Assembly: GCF_002217755.1 (NCBI RefSeq)
Contig: NZ_BCFL01000016.1
Span: forward strand, 788,319-852,318
DNA: 64,000 bases
Source of the DNA: Streptomyces hyaluromycini
Lineage (GTDB): Bacteria; Actinomycetota; Actinomycetes; Streptomycetales; Streptomycetaceae
Direction of reading: 5' to 3'
Shown here: positions 15,867 to 24,732 of the stretch, piece by piece
Layout: the number at the start of each line of letters is the position of its first letter
Position numbering within the stretch: the first letter of the stretch is position 1
The notes under the pieces: generated by a model
Told to the model about the DNA's origin: nothing
Database searches by the model: none
The model's input: the letters and a program-made list of their open reading frames with translations, nothing else
Translations under genes and position numbers: made by a program

Positions 15867-18092
15867 TCACTTGCTGGGGCTCGGCGACACCTTCGCGCCC
15901 TTCTTCAGGAAGCCCATGTCCTGGTAGACCGGCGTCTGGAAGCCGAAGGCGCCCACGTTCACCAGGTCCTTGCGGGCGCCCACGATCTGCGGCCGCTGGT
16001 ACAGCGGCAGCGACCCCGCCGCCGCCCAGATCCTGGAGTCCGCCTTGCGCAGCAGCCCGTCCGCCTCGTCCTCGTCCAGCGTGCCCAGCGCCTGGTCGAA
16101 GAGCTGGTCCACCTGGTCGGTGCCGACCCGCGTGTAGTTCTGCTCCACGTTCAGCGACCCGTCGGCCGCCACCACCGGCTTCGCGTAGATCGGCCGGGCG
16201 TCCGTCGCCGGGAACGCCGACGACGGCCACGAGTACAGCGCGAGGTCGTACTGCCCGGACGCGATGTGGTCCTTGAAGTAGCTGTCGTCCGAGACCTTGT
16301 GGATCTCGGTCGCGATCCCCACCTTGTCCAGCATCTTCGAGATCTGGTCGGCGACCGTCTGGAGCGTCTGCGAGCCCGGCCCCGACGGCAGCACGAACCG
16401 CAGCGAGAGCGCCTTGCCGTCCTTGGCCAGCGGCCCGGCCGGCGCCCCTCCCCCGGGTGCCGCCGTGCCCTTCGGCGCGTACGCCCCCGGCGCCCCGTGG
16501 GCGTGGTCCTTCTGGTGGTCGCGGGTGTCCTTGTCGTGGGCCTTGTCGTCCTCCCCGACGATGTACTGCCCGTCGTGCCCGCCGTCCGACTCGTCGCCCT
16601 TGTCGCCCTTCTTCTCGTCCTGCGCGCCGGCCGCCTTGCCGCCGGTCTTGACCGGCCCGCCGGCCACCCAGCCCGCGTCGGCGAGCAGCGCCTGCGCCTC
16701 GTGGGTGTCGAGGCCGCCGACGGCCCCGCTGCCGTCGGTGTAGGCGGGCTGCCCGGACAGGGCGACATGGCTGCCGACCGGCACCGCGGGCAGCCCCAGC
16801 GGGGTGAGCACCAGCTTGGCGAGCGCCTTGCGGTCGAGGGCGCGGGCGACGGCCCGGCGCACCCGGTCGTCGGCGAGCGGGCCCTCGGAGCCGTTGAGGG
16901 CGAGCTGGGTGAAGGCGGGCTCCAGCGACTTGCGGACCTCGAAGTCGCGCAGCTCGTGCTGCTGCTCCAGCCACTTGGCGATGCTCCTGCGGAGCTTCTT
17001 CGGCCCCTCGGGGAGCTTCTCCTCGTCCATGCCGAGGGTCAGCGCCCAGGACCGCAGCTTCTTCGCGGAGGTCTTCCCGGCGCCCTGCAACGGCAGGCCG
17101 GTGCCCTTCTCGCGGCCGGCGATGCTGATCCGCTCGGCCTCGGAGGCGTCGATGTCGGCGACGTCGACCGTGCCGGCGGCGAGCGCGGTCGCCCGCTTCT
17201 CGCGGTCCACGGCGTGCAGGTCGATCTCGTCGAGCTTGGCGGGGCGGCCCCACCAGCGCGGGTTGCGGGTGAGGACGACGTCCTTCTTGACGGTGTCGAC
17301 CTTGTCGACCCGGAAGGGGCCCGCGCTGACGGTGAGCTTGCGGCGGGCGCCGTCGTTGAAGGCGTCCGGGGTGCCCATGACGTCCTTCGGGTACAGCGGC
17401 GAGAACAGCGACTTCCAGTCGGCGTACGGCCGGTCGAAGGTGACCCGGACCTCCAGGTCGTTGGCGCCGCGCTCGATCTGGGCGATGCGGTCGTAGCCGG
17501 CGTTGCGGGCGGTCCAGTAGGCGGAGTCCTTGCCGGACAGGGCGCGCCACTGGGCGGCGAAGTCGGCGGCGCCGATCTCCCGGCCGTCGCTCCAGACGGC
17601 CCGCTGGTCGAGCTTGTACAGGACGACCTGGCGGGGCTCGGTCTCGATGACCTTCGCCGACTCCAGGTAGTCGGGGTTGCGGACCGGCTTCCCGGTGGCG
17701 TCGATGGTGAACATCGACGGCAGGACGGCCTGGGCGACCCGGGTGGTGCCCGCGTCGGCGTCGGCCTGGAAGGTGTTGAGGGTCTCCGGTACGGCGTCCA
17801 CGGCGATCTTCAGGGTGCCGCCCTCGGCGACCGCGTCCCGGGCGACCGGCACGATGTCCTGCCCGGCCAGCGGCTTGCTCCCCTCGTCGTCGGAACCGCA
17901 GCCGGCGAGGAGAGGCACCGCGAGCGCGCCTGCGGCGAGAAAGGCGAGGGCGCTTCGCTGGAGGCGGCGCGATGGGCCGTCCTTCAGCTGCAGCGCCGTT
18001 GTGGCTGGTCGCGCCCGCGCGGCGGTAGCCGCAAATTCAAGAACGCCCCGCGCCCCTGAAGGGGCGCTACGGCTGACGCCGTGGTGAGACAT
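15867..18092 (-). CDS. ABC transporter family substrate-binding lipoprotein (SBP_bac_5), orphan
   Basis: The 741-aa protein belongs to the peptide-binding SBP_bac_5 family. The start ATG 18092 has a strong SD (GGAGGT). The signal peptide is abnormal: its n-region is about 45 residues before the hydrophobic core and lipobox LLAGC, and residues 8-34 are encoded by a REP-like repeat. Around residues 445-515 there is an inserted low-complexity segment rich in His, Asp, Lys and Gly (HDGQY, HDKDTRDHQKDHAHG). No permease or ATPase genes are adjacent, so it may serve another transporter or act as a sensor. Confidence 0.85.
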   Translation of the reverse strand: MSHHGVSRSAPSGARGVLEFAATAARARPATTALQLKDGPSRRLQRSALAFLAAGALAVPLLAGCGSDDEGSKPLAGQDIVPVARDAVAEGGTLKIAVDAVPETLNTFQADADAGTTRVAQAVLPSMFTIDATGKPVRNPDYLESAKVIETEPRQVVLYKLDQRAVWSDGREIGAADFAAQWRALSGKDSAYWTARNAGYDRIAQIERGANDLEVRVTFDRPYADWKSLFSPLYPKDVMGTPDAFNDGARRKLTVSAGPFRVDKVDTVKKDVVLTRNPRWWGRPAKLDEIDLHAVDREKRATALAAGTVDVADIDASEAERISIAGREKGTGLPLQGAGKTSAKKLRSWALTLGMDEEKLPEGPKKLRRSIAKWLEQQHELRDFEVRKSLEPAFTQLALNGSEGPLADDRVRRAVARALDRKALAKLVLTPLGLPAVPVGSHVALSGQPAYTDGSGAVGGLDTHEAQALLADAGWVAGGPVKTGGKAAGAQDEKKGDKGDESDGGHDGQYIVGEDDKAHDKDTRDHQKDHAHGAPGAYAPKGTAAPGGGAPAGPLAKDGKALSLRFVLPSGPGSQTLQTVADQISKMLDKVGIATEIHKVSDDSYFKDHIASGQYDLALYSWPSSAFPATDARPIYAKPVVAADGSLNVEQNYTRVGTDQVDQLFDQALGTLDEDEADGLLRKADSRIWAAAGSLPLYQRPQIVGARKDLVNVGAFGFQTPVYQDMGFLKKGAKVSPSPSK
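17993..18071 (+). repeat. REP-like palindromic repeat inside the SBP coding sequence
   Basis: It matches the repeat family seen at 26260, 29941, 34664 and 40916: GTGGCTGGTCGCGCC, then GCGGCGG.AGCCGCA, then CCCCGCGCCCCTGAAGGGGC. It is read in frame as residues 8-34 of the lipoprotein precursor. Confidence 0.8.
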
Positions 18093-18433
18093 CTCTGCTT
18101 ACCTCCGGGAGGCCCCGTGACAAGGGTGCGGTCTGTTCACATTTGGGGGTATTTTGGAGTTGATCACATGTACGTCAGAAGTACGGACCCCACTGAAATG
18201 GACGGGGTCCGTCGGCCGGGGACGACACGGCGGCGGGGGCTGCCAAAGGCCACCCGTGCGGCGCAATGCGGTGTCTTCCCCGGCGCACACAGAGCGCGTG
18301 CGGGCGCGCGACGGAGGCACGCAATCCGCCAATCGCTGCACATGGCTTCACATCAGTAGGTGTGACGCGCAACACTCGCAGGCGCATGAACGTTGCCGCC
18401 TTGGACCACGGGGTCCGGAAGTGAGGTCACGTC
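18093..18433. promoter_or_regulatory. Divergent intergenic region with a 9-bp inverted repeat
   Basis: These 341 bp lie between the minus-strand SBP gene and the plus-strand coiled-coil gene. ACGGACCCC (18183-18191) and GGGGTCCGT (18204-18212) form a perfect 9-bp stem with a 12-nt loop, either an operator or an attenuator for one of the two genes. An AT-rich patch (GGGTATTTTGGAGTTGATC) lies at about 18147. No gene is supported. Confidence 0.45.
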
Positions 18434-18724
18434 ATGTCCGTGCACGACGACCTGACGTCAGTCCAGCGCTGCCTAGAGGACCTGAACCGGTCCGTCGGCC
18501 GCCTGGAGCAGCAGCTCGGGAGCGGCGGACTGGAGATGCGCCGCGTCCGGGCCGACGCCGCTCACCTGCGCGAGAGCGTGGCACTGCTGCGGGAGGCGGC
18601 CAACTCCGGCGCCCCGAGCAAACGCCCCGAGCTCGTCACCATCTCCGACGATCCGTACGACATCAACCTGTGGACGGACACGGACGACGAGGGTCTCGGC
18701 GCCCGCGACCGGCACGCCCCCTAG
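18434..18724 (+). CDS. Small hypothetical coiled-coil protein
   Basis: The 96-aa product has heptad-like hydrophobic spacing in residues 5-55 (LTSVQRCLEDLNRSVGRLEQQL) and an acidic C-terminal tail. A GAGG element lies about 8 nt before ATG. It precedes the Sdh1-type genes by 48 bp and may be co-transcribed with them. No family name can be assigned. Confidence 0.75.
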   Translation: MSVHDDLTSVQRCLEDLNRSVGRLEQQLGSGGLEMRRVRADAAHLRESVALLREAANSGAPSKRPELVTISDDPYDINLWTDTDDEGLGARDRHAP

Positions 18725-18772
18725 GAGCGCCGCCCGCAGGGACCCGACCCCCGACCCGACCGGAGTCATCCG

Positions 18773-19594
18773 TTGGCCACTGGTACGGAACCACATCAGA
18801 ACAGCGGCGGCGTACGCACCCGTACGCGCGCCGCGATCTCCGCCCCGCATCTGCGGACCGACCGCTGGTGGCTGGCACCCGCTGTCACCGCGGCCGGTCT
18901 GTTCGCGTTCGTCGTCTACTCGACCTGGCGGGCCTTCTCGAACGCGCACTACTACTCGGCGCCGTACGTCTCGCCGTTCTACTCGCCGTGTCTGGCCGAA
19001 AACTGCAGGACCATGCCGTCCGGCCCGAACGCCGACCTCTTCGGCAGCTGGTGGGCGATCTCCCCGGCGATCATCATCCTGATCTTCCCGCTGGGCTTCC
19101 GCCTGACCTGCTACTACTACCGCAAGGCGTACTACCGCAGCTTCTGGGCGTCCCCGCCGGCCTGCGCGGTGGCCGAGCCGCACGCGAAGTACACCGGTGA
19201 GACCCGCTTCCCGCTGATCCTGCAGAACGTCCACCGGTACTTCTTCTACTTCGCCCTGCTGGTCGCCGGCGTGCTGACCTACGACACGGTCCTGTCGTTC
19301 CGGGACACGCACGAGAACTGGGGCCACATGGGCCTCGGCACCCTCGTCTTCCTGGTCAACATCGTGCTGATCTGGGCGTACACCCTGTCCTGCCACTCCT
19401 GCCGGCACATCGTCGGCGGCAAGCTCAAGCACTTCTCCAAACACCCCGTGCGCTACAAGGCGTGGCAGTTCGTCGGCCGGCTCAACGCCCGGCACATGCA
19501 GCTCGCCTGGGCGTCGTTGGTGAGCGTGGCGCTCGCCGACTTCTACGTCTATCTGCTCGCGTCCGGTGTCTTCGACGATCCGCGATTCTTTTGA
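18773..19594 (+). CDS. Succinate dehydrogenase membrane anchor subunit, Sdh1 type (SdhC-like)
   Basis: The 273-aa integral membrane protein has about five hydrophobic segments (near residues 33-53, 93-115, 155-172, 187-208 and 245-265) with conserved His residues in QNVHRYF, SCHSCRHIVG and NARHMQL that could ligate haem. It resembles the anchor of the actinobacterial Sdh1 enzyme (Rv0249c group) rather than the classic SdhC/SdhD pair. The start is TTG with GGAG about 9 nt upstream. It is followed after 14 bp by the flavoprotein gene. Confidence 0.85.
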   Translation: MATGTEPHQNSGGVRTRTRAAISAPHLRTDRWWLAPAVTAAGLFAFVVYSTWRAFSNAHYYSAPYVSPFYSPCLAENCRTMPSGPNADLFGSWWAISPAIIILIFPLGFRLTCYYYRKAYYRSFWASPPACAVAEPHAKYTGETRFPLILQNVHRYFFYFALLVAGVLTYDTVLSFRDTHENWGHMGLGTLVFLVNIVLIWAYTLSCHSCRHIVGGKLKHFSKHPVRYKAWQFVGRLNARHMQLAWASLVSVALADFYVYLLASGVFDDPRFF

Positions 19595-19608
19595 GACAGG
19601 GGCTTCTG

Positions 19609-21540
19609 ATGTCAGCGGTGGAGCGGCAGCAGTGGGACGTCGTGGTCGTCGGCGCCGGCGGGGCCGGGCTGCGCGCCGCGATCGAGGCGCGCGAGCGGGG
19701 CGCCCGTACGGCGGTGATCTGCAAGTCGCTGTTCGGCAAGGCGCACACGGTGATGGCCGAGGGCGGTATCGCGGCGGCCATGGCCAACGTCAACGAGCAC
19801 GACAACTGGCAGGTCCACTTCCGCGACACCCTGCGCGGCGGCAAGTTCCTCAACCAGTGGCGGATGGCCGAACTGCACGCCAAGGAGGCCCCGGACCGGG
19901 TCTGGGAGCTGGAGACCTGGGGCGCCCTCTTCGACCGCACGAAGGACGGGAAGATCTCCCAGCGCAACTTCGGCGGCCACGAGTACCCGCGCCTCGCCCA
20001 CGTCGGCGACCGCACGGGCCTCGAACTGATCCGCACCCTCCAGCAGAAGATCGTCTCCCTCCAGCAGGAGGACGAGAAGGAGACCGGCGACTACGAGTCC
20101 CGGCTCAAGGTCTTCCAGGAGTGCACGGTCACCCGGATCCTCAAGGACGGCACACGGGTCTCCGGGGTCTTCGCGTACGAGCGGGAGACCGGACGTTTCT
20201 TCGTCCTCGAAGCGCCCGCCGTCGTCATCGCCACCGGTGGCATCGGCAAGTCGTTCAAGGTGACGTCGAACTCGTGGGAGTACACCGGCGACGGGCACGC
20301 GCTGGCCCTGCTGGCCGGGGCACCGCTGCTGAACATGGAGTTCGTGCAGTTCCACCCGACCGGTATGGTCTGGCCGCCGTCGGTGAAGGGGATCCTGGTC
20401 ACGGAGTCGGTGCGCGGCGACGGAGGGGTGCTGCGCAACTCCGAGGGCAAGCGGTTCATGTTCGACTACATCCCGGACGTCTTCAAGGAGAAGTACGCCG
20501 AGTCCGAGGAGGAGGGCGACCGCTGGTACGAGGACCCGGACCACAACCGGCGCCCCCCGGAGCTGCTCCCCCGCGACGAGGTCGCCCGCGCGATCAACTC
20601 CGAGGTGAAGGCGGGCCGCGGCTCCCCGCACGGCGGGGTCTTCCTGGACGTGTCGACGCGGATGCCGGCCGAGGTGATCCGGCGCCGGCTGCCGTCGATG
20701 TACCACCAGTTCAAGGAGCTGGCGGACGTCGACATCACGGCGGAGGCGATGGAGGTCGGGCCGACCTGCCACTACGTGATGGGCGGGGTCGCGGTGGACT
20801 CCGACACCGCCGCCGCCCGTGGCGTACCGGGGCTGTTCGCCGCCGGTGAGGTGGCCGGCGGGATGCACGGCTCCAACCGGCTCGGCGGCAACTCGCTCTC
20901 CGACCTGCTGGTGTTCGGGCGCCGGGCGGGCTGGCACGCGGCCGACCACGCGGCGGACCTCGACGAGCGGCCGGCGGTGGACGACGAGCAGATCGACGCG
21001 GCCGCGGCCGAGGCGCTGCGGCCCTTCTCCGCCGAGGGCCAGGAACCGGACTCCGGCCCGCCGGAGAACCCGTACACCCTCCACCAGGCGCTCCAGCAGT
21101 CCATGAACGACCTGGTCGGCATCATCCGCCGGGAGGGCGAGATGGAGCAGGCCCTGGAGAACCTCGCCGGGCTGCGGGTACGGGCGCGCCGGGCCGGGGT
21201 GGAGGGGCACCGGCAGTTCAACCCGGGCTGGCACCTCGCCCTGGACCTCAGGAACATGCTGCTGGTCAGCGAGTGCGTGGCCCGCGCCGCGCTGGAGCGC
21301 ACCGAGTCGCGCGGCGGCCACACCCGCGAGGACCACCCGGTCATGGACCGCCGGTGGCGTCCCGTCAACCTGCTCTGCCGACTGGCCGACCCCACGGGCG
21401 GGTTGGCCGCCGCCGACCCGGAGCGCGACCAGATCGACCTCACCCGTGAGAGCACCGACCCCATCCGAGCCGACCTGCTCGCCCTCTTCGAGAAGGAGGA
21501 GCTGGTCAAGTACCTCGCCGAAGAGGAGCTGTACGAATGA
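19609..21540 (+). CDS. sdhA: Succinate dehydrogenase/fumarate reductase flavoprotein subunit (Sdh1 type)
   Basis: The start ATG 19609 (AGGGG 7 nt upstream) gives 643 aa. The N-terminal FAD motif VVVGAGGAGLRAA is near residue 13, followed by the FAD-attachment region AHTVMAEGGIAAA with its His. The catalytic FHPTG and the active-site segment HYVMGGVAVDSD are clear, as is the GSNRLGGNSLSDLLVFGRRAG motif. It oxidises succinate to fumarate and passes electrons to the iron-sulfur subunit. The stop overlaps sdhB by ATGA. Confidence 0.95.
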   Translation: MSAVERQQWDVVVVGAGGAGLRAAIEARERGARTAVICKSLFGKAHTVMAEGGIAAAMANVNEHDNWQVHFRDTLRGGKFLNQWRMAELHAKEAPDRVWELETWGALFDRTKDGKISQRNFGGHEYPRLAHVGDRTGLELIRTLQQKIVSLQQEDEKETGDYESRLKVFQECTVTRILKDGTRVSGVFAYERETGRFFVLEAPAVVIATGGIGKSFKVTSNSWEYTGDGHALALLAGAPLLNMEFVQFHPTGMVWPPSVKGILVTESVRGDGGVLRNSEGKRFMFDYIPDVFKEKYAESEEEGDRWYEDPDHNRRPPELLPRDEVARAINSEVKAGRGSPHGGVFLDVSTRMPAEVIRRRLPSMYHQFKELADVDITAEAMEVGPTCHYVMGGVAVDSDTAAARGVPGLFAAGEVAGGMHGSNRLGGNSLSDLLVFGRRAGWHAADHAADLDERPAVDDEQIDAAAAEALRPFSAEGQEPDSGPPENPYTLHQALQQSMNDLVGIIRREGEMEQALENLAGLRVRARRAGVEGHRQFNPGWHLALDLRNMLLVSECVARAALERTESRGGHTREDHPVMDRRWRPVNLLCRLADPTGGLAAADPERDQIDLTRESTDPIRADLLALFEKEELVKYLAEEELYE

Positions 21541-22313
21541 GCGGCTACACGGCCCACTTCCGGGTGTGGCGGGGCGACGTCGAGGGCGGCGGCCTGGAGG
21601 ACTTCAAGGTCGAGGTGAACGACGGCGAGGTGGTCCTGGACATCATCCACCGCATCCAGGCCACCCAGGCCGCCGACCTGGCCGTCCGCTGGAACTGCAA
21701 GGCGGGCAAGTGCGGTTCGTGCTCGGCGGAGATCAACGGCCGCCCGCGCCTGCTGTGCATGACCCGGATGTCCGTCTTCGAGCAGGACGAGACCATCACG
21801 GTCACCCCGCTGCGCGCCTTCCCGGTCATCCGCGACCTGGTCACGGACGTCGGCTTCAACTACCAGAAGGCCAGGGAGGTCCCGTCCTTCGTGCCGCCCG
21901 CCGACCTCGGCCCGGGCGAGTACCGCATGTACCAGGAGGACGTGGACCGCTCGCAGGAGTTCCGCAAGTGCATCGAGTGCTTCCTGTGCCAGGACACCTG
22001 TCACGTCGTCCGCGACCACGAGGAGAACAAGACGGCCTTCGCCGGGCCGCGTTTCCTCATGCGGGTCGCCGAACTGGACATGCACCCGCTGGACGCGGCG
22101 GAAGCCTCCGGCCTGGACCGCAAGCGCACGGCCCAGGACGAACACGGTCTCGGCTACTGCAACATCACCAAGTGCTGCACGGAGGTCTGCCCGGAGGGCA
22201 TCCACATCACGGACAACGCCCTGATCCCCCTGAAGGAGCGGGCGGTCGACCGCAAGTACGACCCCCTCGTGTGGCTCGGCTCGAAGATCAGGAGGCGCCC
22301 CGCAGGAGGCTGA
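21537..22313 (+). CDS. sdhB: Succinate dehydrogenase/fumarate reductase iron-sulfur subunit (Sdh1 type)
   Basis: The 258-aa protein has the [2Fe-2S] motif CKAGKCGSC with a fourth Cys at LLCM (residues 54-74), and two C-terminal clusters: CIECFLCQDTC, and CNITKCCTEVCPEG. It relays electrons from the flavoprotein to the membrane anchor. Translation is coupled to sdhA by ATGA. The 3' end overlaps the convergent kinase-like gene by 26 bp. Confidence 0.95.
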   Translation: MSGYTAHFRVWRGDVEGGGLEDFKVEVNDGEVVLDIIHRIQATQAADLAVRWNCKAGKCGSCSAEINGRPRLLCMTRMSVFEQDETITVTPLRAFPVIRDLVTDVGFNYQKAREVPSFVPPADLGPGEYRMYQEDVDRSQEFRKCIECFLCQDTCHVVRDHEENKTAFAGPRFLMRVAELDMHPLDAAEASGLDRKRTAQDEHGLGYCNITKCCTEVCPEGIHITDNALIPLKERAVDRKYDPLVWLGSKIRRRPAGG

Positions 22314-23277
22314 GCACCTGCCGGAGGTTGGACTCGGCGATGTCCTGCATCGGTTCCCGCTCCGGGAAGTCGCCGTCCAGCAGCCGCAGCGGCCCCGCCA
22401 CGAGGTTGAGGTGCATCGCCAGCCGGTACAGCGCCGTCCGGTCCTCGTCGAGGTCGGCGGTGCGCAGCACGTCGTAGGCGGGCCCGAAGCGGAGGTCGAG
22501 GAAGACGTGCTCCCATTCGGCGTCGAAGTACATCAGGCCTTCGATGTCGATGAGCGCGGGATCGCCCTCCTCGGTCACCAGGACGTGGTCCGGGCCGAGT
22601 TCGCCGTGCACGAGGGAGGCGTGCTCGCGCGGTTCGACCGCGTCGTAGAGCTCGTGCACCCGCTCGGCCAGCGCCTGCCGTACCTCGCGCACCCGGGGGT
22701 CCCGCTCGGCCACCTCCGCGATGTCGCGCATCGCACGGTCCGCGACGACCTGTTCGCAGGAGTTGCCGAGCGGCTTCCCGCCCTCCTCCACCAGGGCGGC
22801 CTTGCCGTACCCGGCGGAGACGCACTCGCGGAGCACGCCGAGCGTTCCCGCCAGCCGGGCCAGCGGCACCCGTGCGGCGCCCGGGTCGCTGCGCAGCAGC
22901 ACCTCCAGGCTGCCGCCGCGGACGTCCTCGACGACCGCGGCGTAGGCGGGCAGGTGTGCGGCGTCCTCGTCGGCGAACAGCAGGCGCGGGGTGCGCACGC
23001 CGAGTTCGGTCAGCAGGTCGTGGGCGGACAGGAAGAGGCCGAGACCCGAGGCGTGTGCGAAGGGGTCGCGGATGTCGGCGTCGGCGGGCCCCCAGTAGTC
23101 CTCCTCCGGGGACCAGACGTAGGCGATCGCGCTGCGGCCGTTGTCGAGGGCGAGCCGGTAGACGCCTTTCTTGCTCCCTCCGCGCAGCCGGGTGACCGCG
23201 GCGGGGGCACGGCCGAGGGCCTCGCGGGAGAGCGACGCGAGGTCGTCACGGGTGAGGTGGGCACGAGCGGTTGTCAT
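22288..23277 (-). CDS. Aminoglycoside phosphotransferase-like kinase
   Basis: The 329-aa protein has a kinase-like APH fold: a G-rich loop and Lys region LRGGSKKGVYRLALDN (near residue 30), catalytic loop LVHGELGPDHVLV, and DFG-equivalent LIDIEGLMYFDAEWEH. The family phosphorylates small molecules, and true resistance activity cannot be read from sequence. The start is ATG overlapping the upstream gene by 4 bp, so it is translated with the repeat-containing membrane protein. It ends inside the sdhB 3' end. Confidence 0.85.
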   Translation of the reverse strand: MTTARAHLTRDDLASLSREALGRAPAAVTRLRGGSKKGVYRLALDNGRSAIAYVWSPEEDYWGPADADIRDPFAHASGLGLFLSAHDLLTELGVRTPRLLFADEDAAHLPAYAAVVEDVRGGSLEVLLRSDPGAARVPLARLAGTLGVLRECVSAGYGKAALVEEGGKPLGNSCEQVVADRAMRDIAEVAERDPRVREVRQALAERVHELYDAVEPREHASLVHGELGPDHVLVTEEGDPALIDIEGLMYFDAEWEHVFLDLRFGPAYDVLRTADLDEDRTALYRLAMHLNLVAGPLRLLDGDFPEREPMQDIAESNLRQVLSLLRGAS

Positions 23278-24650
23278 GACGTACGAACCCAGTCCTTCCG
23301 ATAAGAGGTCCAGTCATCGTCGGTGGCGGCGAAGTCGACGTACAGGGCGACGCCGAAGTTAGCGCGATCCGCGTCCGTCCGTGACAATCCCAGCCGAACC
23401 CCGCGCACGGCCGCCGGCACGGTCTCGGCGTGCGCCCAGTGCCCGAACCGGTTCTCGTGGTAGAAGGGCAGCCCCATCAGGAGCTCGGTCGACCTGGGCG
23501 TGACCTCCAGCGCGAGGCTGGTCTGCTGCGCGACGTAGCCGCCGTACAGGCTCTGCAGGGGCTGCATGGTGTCGTACGACATCACCGCGATCTGATCCAC
23601 CCGACGAGCGACTTGCCCGAAATACTCCTGCGACCACCATTTGGGATGACCGGTGACGGTACCCCAGAAGGAGTGAAAGGCCGGGAGCGGATCGATCTGG
23701 TGTGCGGCGACGGAGAGCAGCGGGGTTGCGGGGCGCAGGGCGTCGAGGAGGGCGAGGTAGTTCGGGTCGCCGGAGTGCAGGGGCTCCAGGTCGAAGTGCA
23801 CGCCGTCGAACCCGGCGCCGACGACCTGCCGGGCCGACGCGACGACGGCGTCCCGCGTCGCCCTCCTCTCCAGATGCATGGCATACGGCTTCTCGGGCGC
23901 GACCTCGTCCCCGAGCCAGGCCTGCACCCGGACGCCGGGGAGTTTTCGATGCACGGCCGTTATCAGCCAACGAGCCTTGGGGTAGGCCGATTTGGGCAGC
24001 GTGCCGTTGTGCTCCAGTGGTCCGGCATGGACGTAGAGGTCGCGTATGCCGGTGTCCGCGAGCCGGGCGGCGAGGGCGGTGACATCGGCGTCGGTCTTAC
24101 GGCCGTCGACCCAGGCGTGACCGAGCCAGAGGGCGTCCCGGCTCCTGCTGTGGGTACCGGCCTTCGGGTCGCCGGTGTAGTTGATGCGGAGGGCGGTCTC
24201 GGCGATGAGGAGGGGGACCAGCAGCACGAGGAGGACGCGCAGCGTCCATCTGCCGACTTTCGTTTTCCCACCCGCCCGGCCCGTGCGGCTCTCGTCGTCG
24301 GGTGCGGGTGGCCCCTGCGGGGGTGCGGGCGCGTCGGCGGCCGCGGCGGAGACCGACAGGGGGTCCGGTCTGTCGGCGGGTGCGGGTGACGGCTGCGCGG
24401 AGACCGGTCCGTCGGCGGGTGCGGGCGAGGCCTGCTCGGAGACCGGTCCGTCGGCGGGTGAGGGTGACGCCTGCTCGGAGTTCCGGCCGTCGGCGGGTGC
24501 GGGCGAGGCCTGCGCGGAGACCGGTCCGTCGGCGGGTGAGGGTGACGCCTGCTCGGAGTTCCGGCCGTCGGCGGGTGCGGGTGGCGGCTGGGTGGAGTTC
24601 GGTTTGTCGGTGGTTGTGGGGTCTCTCTCCGGGTTTGGGCTCCGTTTCAT
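23274..24650 (-). CDS. Membrane-anchored protein with 13-aa repeats and a glycoside-hydrolase-like barrel
   Basis: The start ATG 24650 (GGGGGA 6 nt upstream) gives 458 aa. Residues 26-90 are tandem PADGxxSxQxSPx units, followed by one membrane helix (WTLRVLLVLLVPLLIAETALRI, about 135-156). The C-terminal domain has a TIM-barrel look (DLYVHAGPLEHNG, WLITAVHRKLPG, GFDGVHFDLEPL); the last segment recalls GH18-type D-x-E active sites. A surface sugar-acting role is inferred, and no exact family could be named. It is coupled to the downstream kinase-like gene. Confidence 0.65.
   Translation of the reverse strand: MKRSPNPERDPTTTDKPNSTQPPPAPADGRNSEQASPSPADGPVSAQASPAPADGRNSEQASPSPADGPVSEQASPAPADGPVSAQPSPAPADRPDPLSVSAAAADAPAPPQGPPAPDDESRTGRAGGKTKVGRWTLRVLLVLLVPLLIAETALRINYTGDPKAGTHSRSRDALWLGHAWVDGRKTDADVTALAARLADTGIRDLYVHAGPLEHNGTLPKSAYPKARWLITAVHRKLPGVRVQAWLGDEVAPEKPYAMHLERRATRDAVVASARQVVGAGFDGVHFDLEPLHSGDPNYLALLDALRPATPLLSVAAHQIDPLPAFHSFWGTVTGHPKWWSQEYFGQVARRVDQIAVMSYDTMQPLQSLYGGYVAQQTSLALEVTPRSTELLMGLPFYHENRFGHWAHAETVPAAVRGVRLGLSRTDADRANFGVALYVDFAATDDDWTSYRKDWVRTS
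24381..24575 (-). repeat. 39-bp minisatellite coding for five 13-residue PADG repeats
   Basis: Five in-frame copies code for PADGRNSEQASPS or PADGPVS(A/E)QxSPA. The first two units are repeated almost exactly as the next two, giving a 78-bp higher-order period. Copy number may vary among strains. Confidence 0.85.
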
Positions 24651-24732
24651 GGTCTGTCCCCCTTTTCGCGTCGTCCCCCGGCTGTCTCCGCCCCGGTCGC
24701 GAAGGCGACTGGCTGCCCATACGCTCCGAAAT

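Noticed and set aside
13739..16276. Very long plus-strand open frame (845 codons) opposite typA
   Set aside because: It mirrors the typA codons on the other strand; long antisense frames are normal at this GC content and it has no recognisable domain.
22288..23277. Calling the APH-like gene an aminoglycoside resistance gene
   Set aside because: The fold is shared by many small-molecule kinases, and the residues defining drug recognition cannot be judged here; the context (surface sugar-enzyme-like protein) does not point to resistance.
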